23,089 nucleotides of DNA, from positions 1-23,089 of the forward strand of contig JAFGVM010000039.1 in NCBI GenBank assembly GCA_016937995.1, given 5' to 3'. Positions 7,029 to 14,036 of this stretch are shown piece after piece. The position numbers were made by a program, and so were the translations under genes. A model generated the notes under the pieces. The model saw only the letters and a list, made by a program, of their open reading frames with translations, was not told where the DNA came from and ran no database searches. Source of the DNA: Candidatus Delongbacteria bacterium (lineage in GTDB: Bacteria; UBA4055). Position 1 is the first letter of the stretch. Each line of letters begins with the position of its first letter.

Positions 7029-8345
7029 ATGAAAAACGATAAGATAAAATATATATTGATAATATTGATACTGTTCACTGGATCAAAGCTAATATATGCA
7101 GCTGAAATTGAAAGATATACACTTCCATCAATGAACGGTGTTACTTTATTTGTTCTGAAAGGTGCTAATACAACCAAGCAAATTACCCTGAAAGGTAACG
7201 TATTAAATTTAAACGTAGTCGGTCTTGATAAAACAAAGTTTGAGTTATATACATCCATGGAAGATAATGAGCTTGAAAAACTCAATCAGAAGACATTTAA
7301 AGATATATCAGATAAAATAGAAAAAAAATTAAACACATCAATAAAGCTCAATGAAAATGAGAATGAATTCATCAAAGAACTTAGAGAAATGATGATGGAA
7401 TTCGATATGGTTAAGAAAGAATTCAAGGTTGTAATGTCACTTGAAGATCCTTCTAAGATAGAAAAAAGTATGAAGGATGAATTCAAAGATATTCAAGTAG
7501 AAAAAAAAGGTAATGAGATTGTTATTGACCTGAAAAAAGTAAAGAACAGTCTGCTTTTAGTTCCTGAGGATATATCACTGTTAATTGATATCAATAAGGG
7601 AAGCTTGAATTTACAGAACACGAACGGTGAAATTGTAATTAATGGTATGCAGCTTGAGACCAACATCACAAATGTGTCAGCTGTAATAAACTACAAGAAC
7701 AAATCCGGAGATATTTCTGTCAGCAACTATGAGGGTGTTGCAAACTTAAAGACACTTCAGGGGGATATTAATGTTATTAATTCATCAGGAAAAATGAATT
7801 TCAAAAGTGCTGCCGGAGACATAAACTTCAATAAGTTCATTGGTGATATAGATGTTGATATTCAAGTCGGTGATATAAAAATCCTTAATTCAGAGGATAT
7901 GACACTAAAAGTTGAGAATAAAAGCGGTGATATCGTAGTAAGAAATATTAAAGGTAAAAATATTGAAATAAACACAGCGTCATCAGATATAGGTATTTTT
8001 GATACGAACACAGAAAATATTAAAATATCTAATCTTTCCGGAGATGTATTACTGAATAAAGTTAAATCAGACCTTGAACTTGAAATAAACAGTGGGGATC
8101 TTCTGCTTAAAGACATTGAACCGCTTTTTAAGAAGGATTCAAAGATCGGTCTTAATTTTGGTGATATAGATATAGAACTTTCAGACCCGAAATTATACAA
8201 ATATTTCCAGTCGGTGAATGAAGATGAGATAGACTTTAAAGGTAAACTGAGTATAAATAAAGACCTTAAGATCTGCACTAAAGATAAAAAATGTATTGTG
8301 ATCAGCTTAAATAATGGACAAATCAGTGTAGGCAAAATAAAATAA
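7029..8345 (+). CDS. Exported DUF4097-type beta-solenoid protein
   Basis: This 438-residue protein has an N-terminal signal segment (IKYILIILILFTGSKLIYAA), so it is exported. After a helical, charged insertion (about 75-145), residues about 200-395 are a repeated beta pattern. Units of about 20 residues carry SGD or GDI turns (KSGDISVSNYEG, LQGDINVINSSG, AAGDINFNKFIG, KSGDIVVRNIKG, LSGDVLLN, NSGDLLLKD). This matches the DUF4097 / putative-adhesin beta-strand repeat family, often found beside ECF sigma and anti-sigma genes. The start is ATG 7029, behind AAGGAAGG (7013-7020). A GTG at 7020 is in frame but lies within the ribosome site. It sits in the same operon as the sigma gene (gap 17 bases). 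The function is unknown; a periplasmic scaffold or sensor is inferred. Confidence 0.8.
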   Translation: MKNDKIKYILIILILFTGSKLIYAAEIERYTLPSMNGVTLFVLKGANTTKQITLKGNVLNLNVVGLDKTKFELYTSMEDNELEKLNQKTFKDISDKIEKKLNTSIKLNENENEFIKELREMMMEFDMVKKEFKVVMSLEDPSKIEKSMKDEFKDIQVEKKGNEIVIDLKKVKNSLLLVPEDISLLIDINKGSLNLQNTNGEIVINGMQLETNITNVSAVINYKNKSGDISVSNYEGVANLKTLQGDINVINSSGKMNFKSAAGDINFNKFIGDIDVDIQVGDIKILNSEDMTLKVENKSGDIVVRNIKGKNIEINTASSDIGIFDTNTENIKISNLSGDVLLNKVKSDLELEINSGDLLLKDIEPLFKKDSKIGLNFGDIDIELSDPKLYKYFQSVNEDEIDFKGKLSINKDLKICTKDKKCIVISLNNGQISVGKIK

Positions 8346-8364
8346 TAACTAATGGAGTATTAAA

Positions 8365-9900
8365 ATGAAGATAAAGATGATAATATTAATTTTAATATCA
8401 ATGACATTTTTAAGGTCAGAAACAATTAGAAAATTCTCGGACTTTAGATTGGAAGAGAATGATTCTTTGAAAGCAGATGTTAAAGTTTTCAGAGGTGATG
8501 CAATTATTTATGGATATCTGGATGGTAATCTGGATGTTTATTCAGGAGATATAAAATTATTTAACAACGGAAAGATATCAGGAAAGACCAAAGCTTTTGC
8601 AGGAAAGGTTTATGATAATCATAAAGTTGATGAAAGTTCAAGCTATTATGTAGTGAATGAATTAAAAAATCTTGTCTTGGGAGATGATAGTTTTTATGGA
8701 GATAAAAAAGACAGTGAAATGAAGATAGTAATTGGTGGAGAGAGTTTAACAAAGAGATTACAGGCAGGTAACAGTGAAGAGAAAAGTTTTTATTTTCATA
8801 ATTCAGCAATAAAAAAAGATTTCTTCTCATATTCAAGTGTTGAAGGTGCTTATTTAGGGATACCAGCAAATATTAATTTGATAAATACAAATTATGCTGA
8901 ATTTGATTTTTACGGATCTATCGGATACGGATTTAAATCTGAGGAATGGCAGTATTATACTGACGAGAAACTTTCATTTTACGATAAAATATTCAGTATA
9001 GGTGCTACTCAATATTCAATTGCTGCAAGTGAAGATCAGTGGAAAATCCAGCCTTCAATAAACACGATGTCAGCTTTGTTCATACATGAAGATTTTTTCA
9101 ATTATTATCTAACTGAAGGATTTGGTTTTTATGCAGGAGCAATTTATGAATTGAAAACGGAGAAAACGTTAACACAGTTTGGATTAAAATTGGGTTTCTT
9201 TGAAGATAATATAAGTGAGATGCACAGGGTCAACAATTATTCTTTATTCACAGATGAAAAAGATTTCAGGCAGGTTAGTTTCTATGATGGGAATCTGGCA
9301 GATGAAGGGGTTATTAAGGAGATGCTGTATACAGGTCATGTGATTTCAAAATGGTCTAATCTTAATACGATCGCTGATATCAGTGGTACTTATGAAAGAA
9401 CACTTGATAATCTGGAACAGGATTTTGAATTCCAAAAATTCACAGTAAATTCATTCTTTGAAACTAAGTTTTCAAATATCCTGACTTTTTCAAATAAAAC
9501 AAGACTGGAGTCATGTTCTTTTCTTGATCCTACAGATCCTCATACTACACCAAACTTCAAATATACTACTTTAGGTGGTAACGGTACACTGCCGGGTTAT
9601 AAATTTAATGAGTTTGCGGGTAACAGAGCAATCTTGAACAGATCGATAATCGGATTTGAGGCAATTGATGTACTGGATTTCAGAGCTATATTTGATTTCG
9701 GAGAAGCATACGAATATGCTCCAAACTCTTCCAAAGAAAATCTTCTAGATGGTTTAGATAAATTCAGTACTAATACTTTAAAATCTTCTTTCGGTCTGGG
9801 AATGGCTTTTGATGATAAATTTCTCTTCTCCATTCATAAAAGATTAGATACCAACAAAGATCCATATCAATTGCAATTTTCAGTGATATATAATTATTAA
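8365..9900 (+). CDS. Outer-membrane barrel protein with bactofilin-like N-terminal domain
   Basis: This 511-residue protein has a signal peptide (MKIKMIILILISMTFLRS). Residues about 25-95 have a polymer-forming, bactofilin-like pattern (VFRGDAIIYGYLDGNLDVYS, then GDIKLFNNGKISGKTKAFAG). From about 160 onward the chain is alternating aromatic/polar beta strands ending FSVIYNY, typical of an outer-membrane barrel. GGNGTLPGYKFNEFAGN (about 404-420) followed by LNRSIIGFE resembles the GG-x-x-RGY to G-N signature of Omp85/surface-antigen barrels, with Pro in place of Arg. No POTRA domains are seen. The start follows GGAG (8355-8358). It lies between two DUF4097-type genes in the sigma operon, which suggests that the products work together at the outer membrane. 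The exact activity is unknown. Confidence 0.7.
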   Translation: MKIKMIILILISMTFLRSETIRKFSDFRLEENDSLKADVKVFRGDAIIYGYLDGNLDVYSGDIKLFNNGKISGKTKAFAGKVYDNHKVDESSSYYVVNELKNLVLGDDSFYGDKKDSEMKIVIGGESLTKRLQAGNSEEKSFYFHNSAIKKDFFSYSSVEGAYLGIPANINLINTNYAEFDFYGSIGYGFKSEEWQYYTDEKLSFYDKIFSIGATQYSIAASEDQWKIQPSINTMSALFIHEDFFNYYLTEGFGFYAGAIYELKTEKTLTQFGLKLGFFEDNISEMHRVNNYSLFTDEKDFRQVSFYDGNLADEGVIKEMLYTGHVISKWSNLNTIADISGTYERTLDNLEQDFEFQKFTVNSFFETKFSNILTFSNKTRLESCSFLDPTDPHTTPNFKYTTLGGNGTLPGYKFNEFAGNRAILNRSIIGFEAIDVLDFRAIFDFGEAYEYAPNSSKENLLDGLDKFSTNTLKSSFGLGMAFDDKFLFSIHKRLDTNKDPYQLQFSVIYNY

Positions 9901-9922
9901 TCAGACATTATAGGGGGATATG

Positions 9923-10735
9923 ATGAAAAAGATATTATTAATATTAACAATAGCTTTACTCGTATCAGGATGTATGGATATGTTATATTCAATAAGTGAT
10001 GAAGTTAAAGCTGAGCAAACAACAACAGAATATATTGTACCTCAGGACGGTGCAGTTATTATAGTTGAAAATATTAACGGGAATGTAGATTTTTCAAGAT
10101 CAGTATCCAATAAAATTGAGATCGGGATAAGGAAAACAACTCCGAAAGATGAAGCTGAATTAAAGAAAGCAAAAGTTGTAATTGACGATAATCAGGGAAA
10201 TATCGTTATAAAAACTGAATATTTAGAAAAGAACGTAAAAGTATCGGTCCACTACAGTATTAAACTTCCCGAAAATGCATATTTAGGTTCAGTTGATCTT
10301 GTCAACGGATCGCTTAAAATAGCGGATATAAAAGTGAAGGATGCTGTTTTTGAATGTGTTAACGGTAATATAACTATTACTAAGGTACGAGGTGCGGTTT
10401 CAGCTGAAAGTGTTAATGGTAATATAACTGTAAAAGATACACCTGTTATAAACAGTCTTGAAAGTATGAACGGAAGTATATCTGCTGAAATTATAGATGT
10501 TTCAAATAGAATAGAAATAGAGACCATGAACGGAAATATCAAACTGTATATTTCTGATAAGGAAAATATTTTATTGACTGCTGAAACAACTAACGGGTCA
10601 GTAAATAACACGAATTCTTCTTTGAATGTCGATAAAATAAAAAAAACAAAACTCAAAGGAAGCTTAGGAAATGCAAAATATGATCTTGAAGTAGCTACAA
10701 TGAACGGCAGTATTACTCTCAATGATCTCAACTAA
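9923..10735 (+). CDS. DUF4097-type beta-solenoid lipoprotein
   Basis: This 270-residue protein begins with a lipoprotein signal (MKKILLILTIALLVSGC, lipidated Cys17). Residues about 45-268 are a beta-repeat whose turns carry NGN or NGS about every 20 residues (INGNVDF, VNGSLKI, VNGNITI, VNGNITV, MNGSISA, MNGNIKL, TNGSVN, MNGSITL). This is the DUF4097 family again, but with Asn-Gly turns instead of the Ser-Gly-Asp turns of the other copy at 7029-8345. ATG 9923 is preferred because GGGGG (9913-9917) lies five bases before it. An ATG at 9920 is also in frame. It is the last gene of the sigma operon, followed by a terminator. A lipid-anchored partner of the barrel or solenoid protein is plausible but unproven. 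Confidence 0.82.
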   Translation: MKKILLILTIALLVSGCMDMLYSISDEVKAEQTTTEYIVPQDGAVIIVENINGNVDFSRSVSNKIEIGIRKTTPKDEAELKKAKVVIDDNQGNIVIKTEYLEKNVKVSVHYSIKLPENAYLGSVDLVNGSLKIADIKVKDAVFECVNGNITITKVRGAVSAESVNGNITVKDTPVINSLESMNGSISAEIIDVSNRIEIETMNGNIKLYISDKENILLTAETTNGSVNNTNSSLNVDKIKKTKLKGSLGNAKYDLEVATMNGSITLNDLN

Positions 10736-10761
10736 AAATAATTATTCGGTAAATCTTGTAT

Positions 10762-10785
10762 AGGGAAGTTCTGCTTCCCTTTTTT
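10762..10785 (+). terminator. Rho-independent terminator of the ECF sigma operon
   Basis: AGGGAAG (10762-10768) pairs perfectly with CTTCCCT (10774-10780) around TTCTG and is followed by T to 10785. It marks the end of the operon that starts near 5171. Confidence 0.92.
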
Positions 10786-10791
10786 ATTGGC

Positions 10792-10820
10792 TTGATTATT
10801 AACTCTATTTTAGATAACTT
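10792..10820 (+). promoter_or_regulatory. Weak putative promoter for the CheW-fusion gene
   Basis: TTGATT (10792-10797), 17 bases, then TAACTT (10815-10820), placed just after the terminator and 45 bases before the start codon. The position and spacing fit, but the hexamers are poor matches. Confidence 0.3.
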
Positions 10821-10864
10821 TTTAGGGATTTCAATATCATTTAAAATAATTAAAAGGAAACAAA

Positions 10865-11755
10865 ATGAACATTGTCGAAGAAAAGAAGATATGGAAACTT
10901 GAAAATATCATCAATATCCTTAATCACATCTCTCTTGAGTTAAGTATTACTGCTGCGGAAGCACAACAACTCGGAAGAAGTTTTGGAGCTGTATCGATTG
11001 AAATAAAAAAATTCATAATGATATTCGAAAGAGATGTTTTCGGTAAGGTTAAATTCGAAAATTATGGTTTTGATGAGATTGAAGGTAAAATGAAAGAACT
11101 TGGAAGCATGTTGCGGATATTGGGTACGAATACATTACTGGAAGCAAGAAGATTAAATAATACAAAAGCTTATATTTTGTGTGATGAAATAAGAAAGATC
11201 GGAGAATCAATACAAAATATTCTTGAAATGCCGAAACATAAAAAAAATCTTTCAATGATCGAACCGGATAATTCCTTTAAAGAACCGTTCCCATATTTTG
11301 TTATGAAGATTGGTGGTGTATACTGGGTAGAGAATATGAACTCAGTAATAGAGGTTATTCCTGCAACTAAAAAGATCCTGGAAGATTATCCTATGGGATC
11401 AGGGAAGATGAGCCATCAGATAATGATAAAAGGGATTAAAATACCTGTTATCAATCTGCATGCTGACATGGGGAAAGAAATTGAATTAGGTGGCGAAAGC
11501 AGAATTGTTATCTTAAATCTGGGACATATTTTATACGGTCATTCAAGTTCAGAATTATTCTTTGGTCTATTGGTGGATGAAATTGAATACTGCGGTTTTT
11601 TACAGAAAGGTATTCAGGAAATAGATATCCCTGACGATCTGCCGGAAGATTATATCAGATATTGCTGGAAAGCTAAAGATACTTCGCTTATGTTCTTTAA
11701 TTGGGATAATATTATTAATGAACATGAGATCCGCGACTATAAAAAACTTCAATAA
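10865..11755 (+). CDS. CheW-domain protein with chemoreceptor-tip-like N-terminal helices
   Basis: This 296-residue soluble protein is preceded by AAAAGGAAA. Residues about 143-260 look like a CheW domain, which couples chemoreceptors to the CheA kinase: YFVMKIGGVYWVENMNSVIE, then KGIKIPVINLHADMG, then FFGLLVDEIE. The helical N-terminus (about 10-120) carries two stretches that recall the methyl-accepting receptor tip (consensus IEAARAGE-GxGFAVVAxEIRKLAE). These are AAEAQQLGRSFGAVSIEIKK (30-49) and LLEARRLNNTKAYILCDEIR (91-110). Both are shortened relative to receptors. No membrane segment or other chemotaxis gene is present in the window. The protein might be an adaptor that mimics a receptor tip, or a signalling protein outside chemotaxis. 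The CheW call is good; the receptor-like call is moderate. Confidence 0.72.
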   Translation: MNIVEEKKIWKLENIINILNHISLELSITAAEAQQLGRSFGAVSIEIKKFIMIFERDVFGKVKFENYGFDEIEGKMKELGSMLRILGTNTLLEARRLNNTKAYILCDEIRKIGESIQNILEMPKHKKNLSMIEPDNSFKEPFPYFVMKIGGVYWVENMNSVIEVIPATKKILEDYPMGSGKMSHQIMIKGIKIPVINLHADMGKEIELGGESRIVILNLGHILYGHSSSELFFGLLVDEIEYCGFLQKGIQEIDIPDDLPEDYIRYCWKAKDTSLMFFNWDNIINEHEIRDYKKLQ

Positions 11756-11779
11756 ACTTTGAACTTCTGTTTCGAAGAA

Positions 11780-11829
11780 GTAATATTTGCAAAGTCACTT
11801 AGTATTTCTAAGCTCCTTCTTAATATTAC
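11780..11829. other. Inverted repeat in the intergenic region before the parE 3' end
   Basis: GTAATATT (11780-11787) and AATATTAC (11822-11829) are perfect inverted repeats enclosing a short hairpin (CTTAG-TATTT-CTAAG). Just upstream, ACTTCT (11763-11768) pairs with AGAAGT (11776-11781), giving an alternative fold that overlaps the first arm. There is no open frame with a good ribosome site here. It may help end the CheW-fusion transcript or be a small structured RNA. Confidence 0.35.
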
Positions 11830-11883
11830 ACCTTCTCCTTGAATTTCTATGTTTATTATAAGTTTAAGAAATATCGTTCAGAT

Positions 11884-11913
11884 AAAAAAAAAGACAGGTA
11901 AATTCCTGTCTTT
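11884..11913 (-). terminator. Rho-independent terminator of parE (minus strand)
   Basis: AAAGACAGG (11890-11898) pairs perfectly with CCTGTCTTT (11905-11913). Read on the minus strand, the hairpin is followed by a run of T (the A tract at 11884-11892). It lies downstream of the parE 3' tandem repeats. Confidence 0.88.
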
Positions 11914-11931
11914 AAACGTTTAAAGTATATA

Positions 11932-12051
11932 AACTTTGTTAAATTTCGATCATCTCTACGACCTGATCGAGAACTTTGTTAAATTTCGATCATCTCTACG
12001 ACCTGATCGAGAACTTTGTTAAATTTCGATCATCTCTACGACCTGATCGAG
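11932..12051. repeat. Three tandem 40-bp copies of the parE 3' end
   Basis: Identical 40-bp units occupy 11932-11971, 11972-12011 and 12012-12051. The unit holds the last ten or so codons of parE, its TAA and a few bases beyond. Only the copy at 12012-12051 is in the gene; the other two lie after the stop codon. Each unit contains TCGATCA and TGATCGA as inverted repeats (a 9-bp stem with one G-U pair), so the transcript would carry three hairpins in a row. Forty bases is not a multiple of three, and each copy keeps its own stop. Confidence 0.95.
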
Positions 12052-13869
12052 ATTATCCATGATATATTGTTTTCTTTCAGGGGTGTTTTTTCCCATATAG
12101 AATTGAAGAGTGTCTGCAATGTCTTTAATATGTTCAACACTGACCTGAATTAATCTCATACTTTTTCCGATGAACTGACCGAATTCTTTTGGGGAAATTT
12201 CTCCAAGACCTTTGAACCTGGTTATTTCCGCCGCTTTACCCAGTTTATTTATAGCTTTCTCTTTTTCTGCGTCATTGTAACAATAGATCGTATCTTTCTT
12301 GTTACGAACTCTGAAAAGTGGAGTTTCAAGTATGTAAATATGACCTTTCAGGATCAAACTCTCATAAAATTGTAAGAAGAATGTTAATAATAGGTTCCTG
12401 ATGTGAAGTCCATCAGGGTCGGAATCGGTTGCAAGGACTATTTTTGCATATCTCAAGTTATCGATCCCATCCTCAATATTCATTGCTTTGATGATGTTAT
12501 AGAATTCTTCATTCTTATAGATCGCATCTCTTTTCAGCCCATGAACATTCAAAGGTTTCCCACGTAAAGCAAAAATAGCCTGTGTCTCCACATCTCTTGA
12601 ACTGATCATACTACCCGCTGCTGAATCTCCCTCAGTTAGAAAGACCATTGATTCTTCACCTCTCCATTTATCTTTGTTCTTCTGGGTCGGTATATCGTTG
12701 AGGTGATATTTACAGTCTCTTAATTTGGGTATCCTGATGGATGTTCTTTTAGATAGTTCTTTTGCCTCCTTCTGTACAGCTTTCAGTTCCTTGCGGATCT
12801 TCTCGTTCAGAGCTATTTTCATAAAAATGGATTCAGCTGTATCCTGGTTCTTGTAAAAAAAATCTATCAAAAAGTTCTTTATTTCAGAAACGATCTTGCT
12901 CTTTATTTCAGTATTACCCAGTTTATTCTTTGTCTGAGATTCAAATATCGGATTTTTTACTTTTATAGCAATAGCACCTACAATTCCGTCCCTTACGTCT
13001 TTAGCGTCATATTGTTTTTTCCCGAATTCATTTACAGCTTTTAAAATAGCTTCTCTGAATGCTGCCTGATGAGTTCCGCCATCGTTGGTATACTGACCGT
13101 TAACAAAGGAATAGTAACTCTCACCGTAAGAATCAATGTGTGAAAAAACAAATTCGAGTGTTTGTGAGGAGTAGTATATCGGTTCATAGAGAGGATATTC
13201 AACCTGCTCTGTCAATAAGTCCAATAATCCGCCTGATGATGTGATCTTTTCATCGTTAATGTATATTTTAAGTCCTCTGTTGAGATAAGCATAATACCAG
13301 AGTCTTTTTTTTATAAAATCCTGATTGAAAACAAAATTTTCGAATATTTCTCTATCCGGTACAAATTCAGTGTATGTTCCGTTCGGTTCATTTGTATCAC
13401 CGTCAGCTTCACTGATAAATTTTCCTTTGCTGTAAGTTGCTTCTTTATATTTTCCATCCCGTACACTTTTTACATAAAAATGGCTACTTAAAGCATTTAC
13501 GGCTTTTGTACCGACACCATTCAATCCTACACTGAACTGGAAAACATCACTGTTGAATTTTCCACCGGTATTAATTTTTGAAACACAGTCAATAACTTTG
13601 CCCAGCGGGATACCTCTACCAAAATCTCTTACTATCACTCTTTCATCGTCAATGTAAATATCTATCTTTTTTCCGTGTCCCTCAATGAATTCGTCAATAG
13701 AATTATCGATCACTTCTTTTATTAGGATGTATATTCCGTCTTCATAACTTGAACCGTCACCCAAACGTCCGATATACATTCCGGTTCTAAGTCTGATATG
13801 TTCTAAAGATGATAATGTCTGGATCTTGCTTTCATCGTAATTTACTTTGTTTTCAACCGGAGTATTCAT
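12019..13869 (-). CDS. parE: DNA topoisomerase IV subunit B (ParE, type IIA ATPase/TOPRIM subunit)
   Basis: This 616-residue protein is the ATP-driven subunit of a type IIA topoisomerase. The GHKL ATPase motifs are present: EVIDNSIDE (Glu52, Asn56), VRDFGRGIP (Asp82), TGGKF (101-105) and VGLNGVGTKAVNALS (114-128). The transducer Lys loop is QTKNKLG (312-318). The TOPRIM metal residues are Glu413 in LTEGDSAAGS and Asp482/Asp484/Asp486 in ATDSDPDGLHIR, and RFKGLGE (551-557) is conserved. The length and the LNGVGTKAVNALS form fit Bacteroidota-type ParE better than GyrB. The usual partner parC is not adjacent: downstream are the tandem repeats and a terminator, and upstream lies comEC in divergent orientation. 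GyrB cannot be fully excluded without comparison. Confidence 0.9.
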   Translation of the reverse strand: MNTPVENKVNYDESKIQTLSSLEHIRLRTGMYIGRLGDGSSYEDGIYILIKEVIDNSIDEFIEGHGKKIDIYIDDERVIVRDFGRGIPLGKVIDCVSKINTGGKFNSDVFQFSVGLNGVGTKAVNALSSHFYVKSVRDGKYKEATYSKGKFISEADGDTNEPNGTYTEFVPDREIFENFVFNQDFIKKRLWYYAYLNRGLKIYINDEKITSSGGLLDLLTEQVEYPLYEPIYYSSQTLEFVFSHIDSYGESYYSFVNGQYTNDGGTHQAAFREAILKAVNEFGKKQYDAKDVRDGIVGAIAIKVKNPIFESQTKNKLGNTEIKSKIVSEIKNFLIDFFYKNQDTAESIFMKIALNEKIRKELKAVQKEAKELSKRTSIRIPKLRDCKYHLNDIPTQKNKDKWRGEESMVFLTEGDSAAGSMISSRDVETQAIFALRGKPLNVHGLKRDAIYKNEEFYNIIKAMNIEDGIDNLRYAKIVLATDSDPDGLHIRNLLLTFFLQFYESLILKGHIYILETPLFRVRNKKDTIYCYNDAEKEKAINKLGKAAEITRFKGLGEISPKEFGQFIGKSMRLIQVSVEHIKDIADTLQFYMGKNTPERKQYIMDNLDQVVEMIEI

Positions 13870-13921
13870 AAGTCATCTTTACCTGAATTTTAATAATTTT
13901 TGCCATTGGAACATTCATAGA

Positions 13922-13950
13922 ATTATATGAAATATTTGGGATTTTGACAA
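13922..13950 (-). promoter_or_regulatory. Sigma-70 promoter of parE
   Basis: On the minus strand, TTGTCA (13950-13945), 17 bases, then TATAAT (13927-13922) gives a near-consensus promoter about 50 bases before the parE start. The plus strand also shows TTGACA at 13944-13949, but without a convincing -10 for comEC. Confidence 0.75.
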
Positions 13951-14036
13951 TGGAATAATAAAAGAATTTCTAATTGAAAATCCAAGATAATTTATTTATT
14001 ATGATCACAAAATAATATCAACAAACAATGAAATAG

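Noticed and set aside
7862-8335. 157-codon minus-strand frame inside the DUF4097-type gene
   Set aside because: Ser/Leu/Ile-rich shadow of an AT-rich repetitive gene; no start signal and it runs against a well-supported operon.
10252-10731. 159-codon minus-strand frame inside the DUF4097-type lipoprotein gene
   Set aside because: Shadow frame created by the NGN repeat codons; no promoter or ribosome site.
11932-12051. CRISPR array
   Set aside because: The 40-bp units are contiguous with no spacers and derive from the parE coding end.
13944-13972. Plus-strand promoter for comEC using TTGACA at 13944
   Set aside because: No acceptable -10 at 16-18 bases; the same bases serve a much better minus-strand parE promoter.
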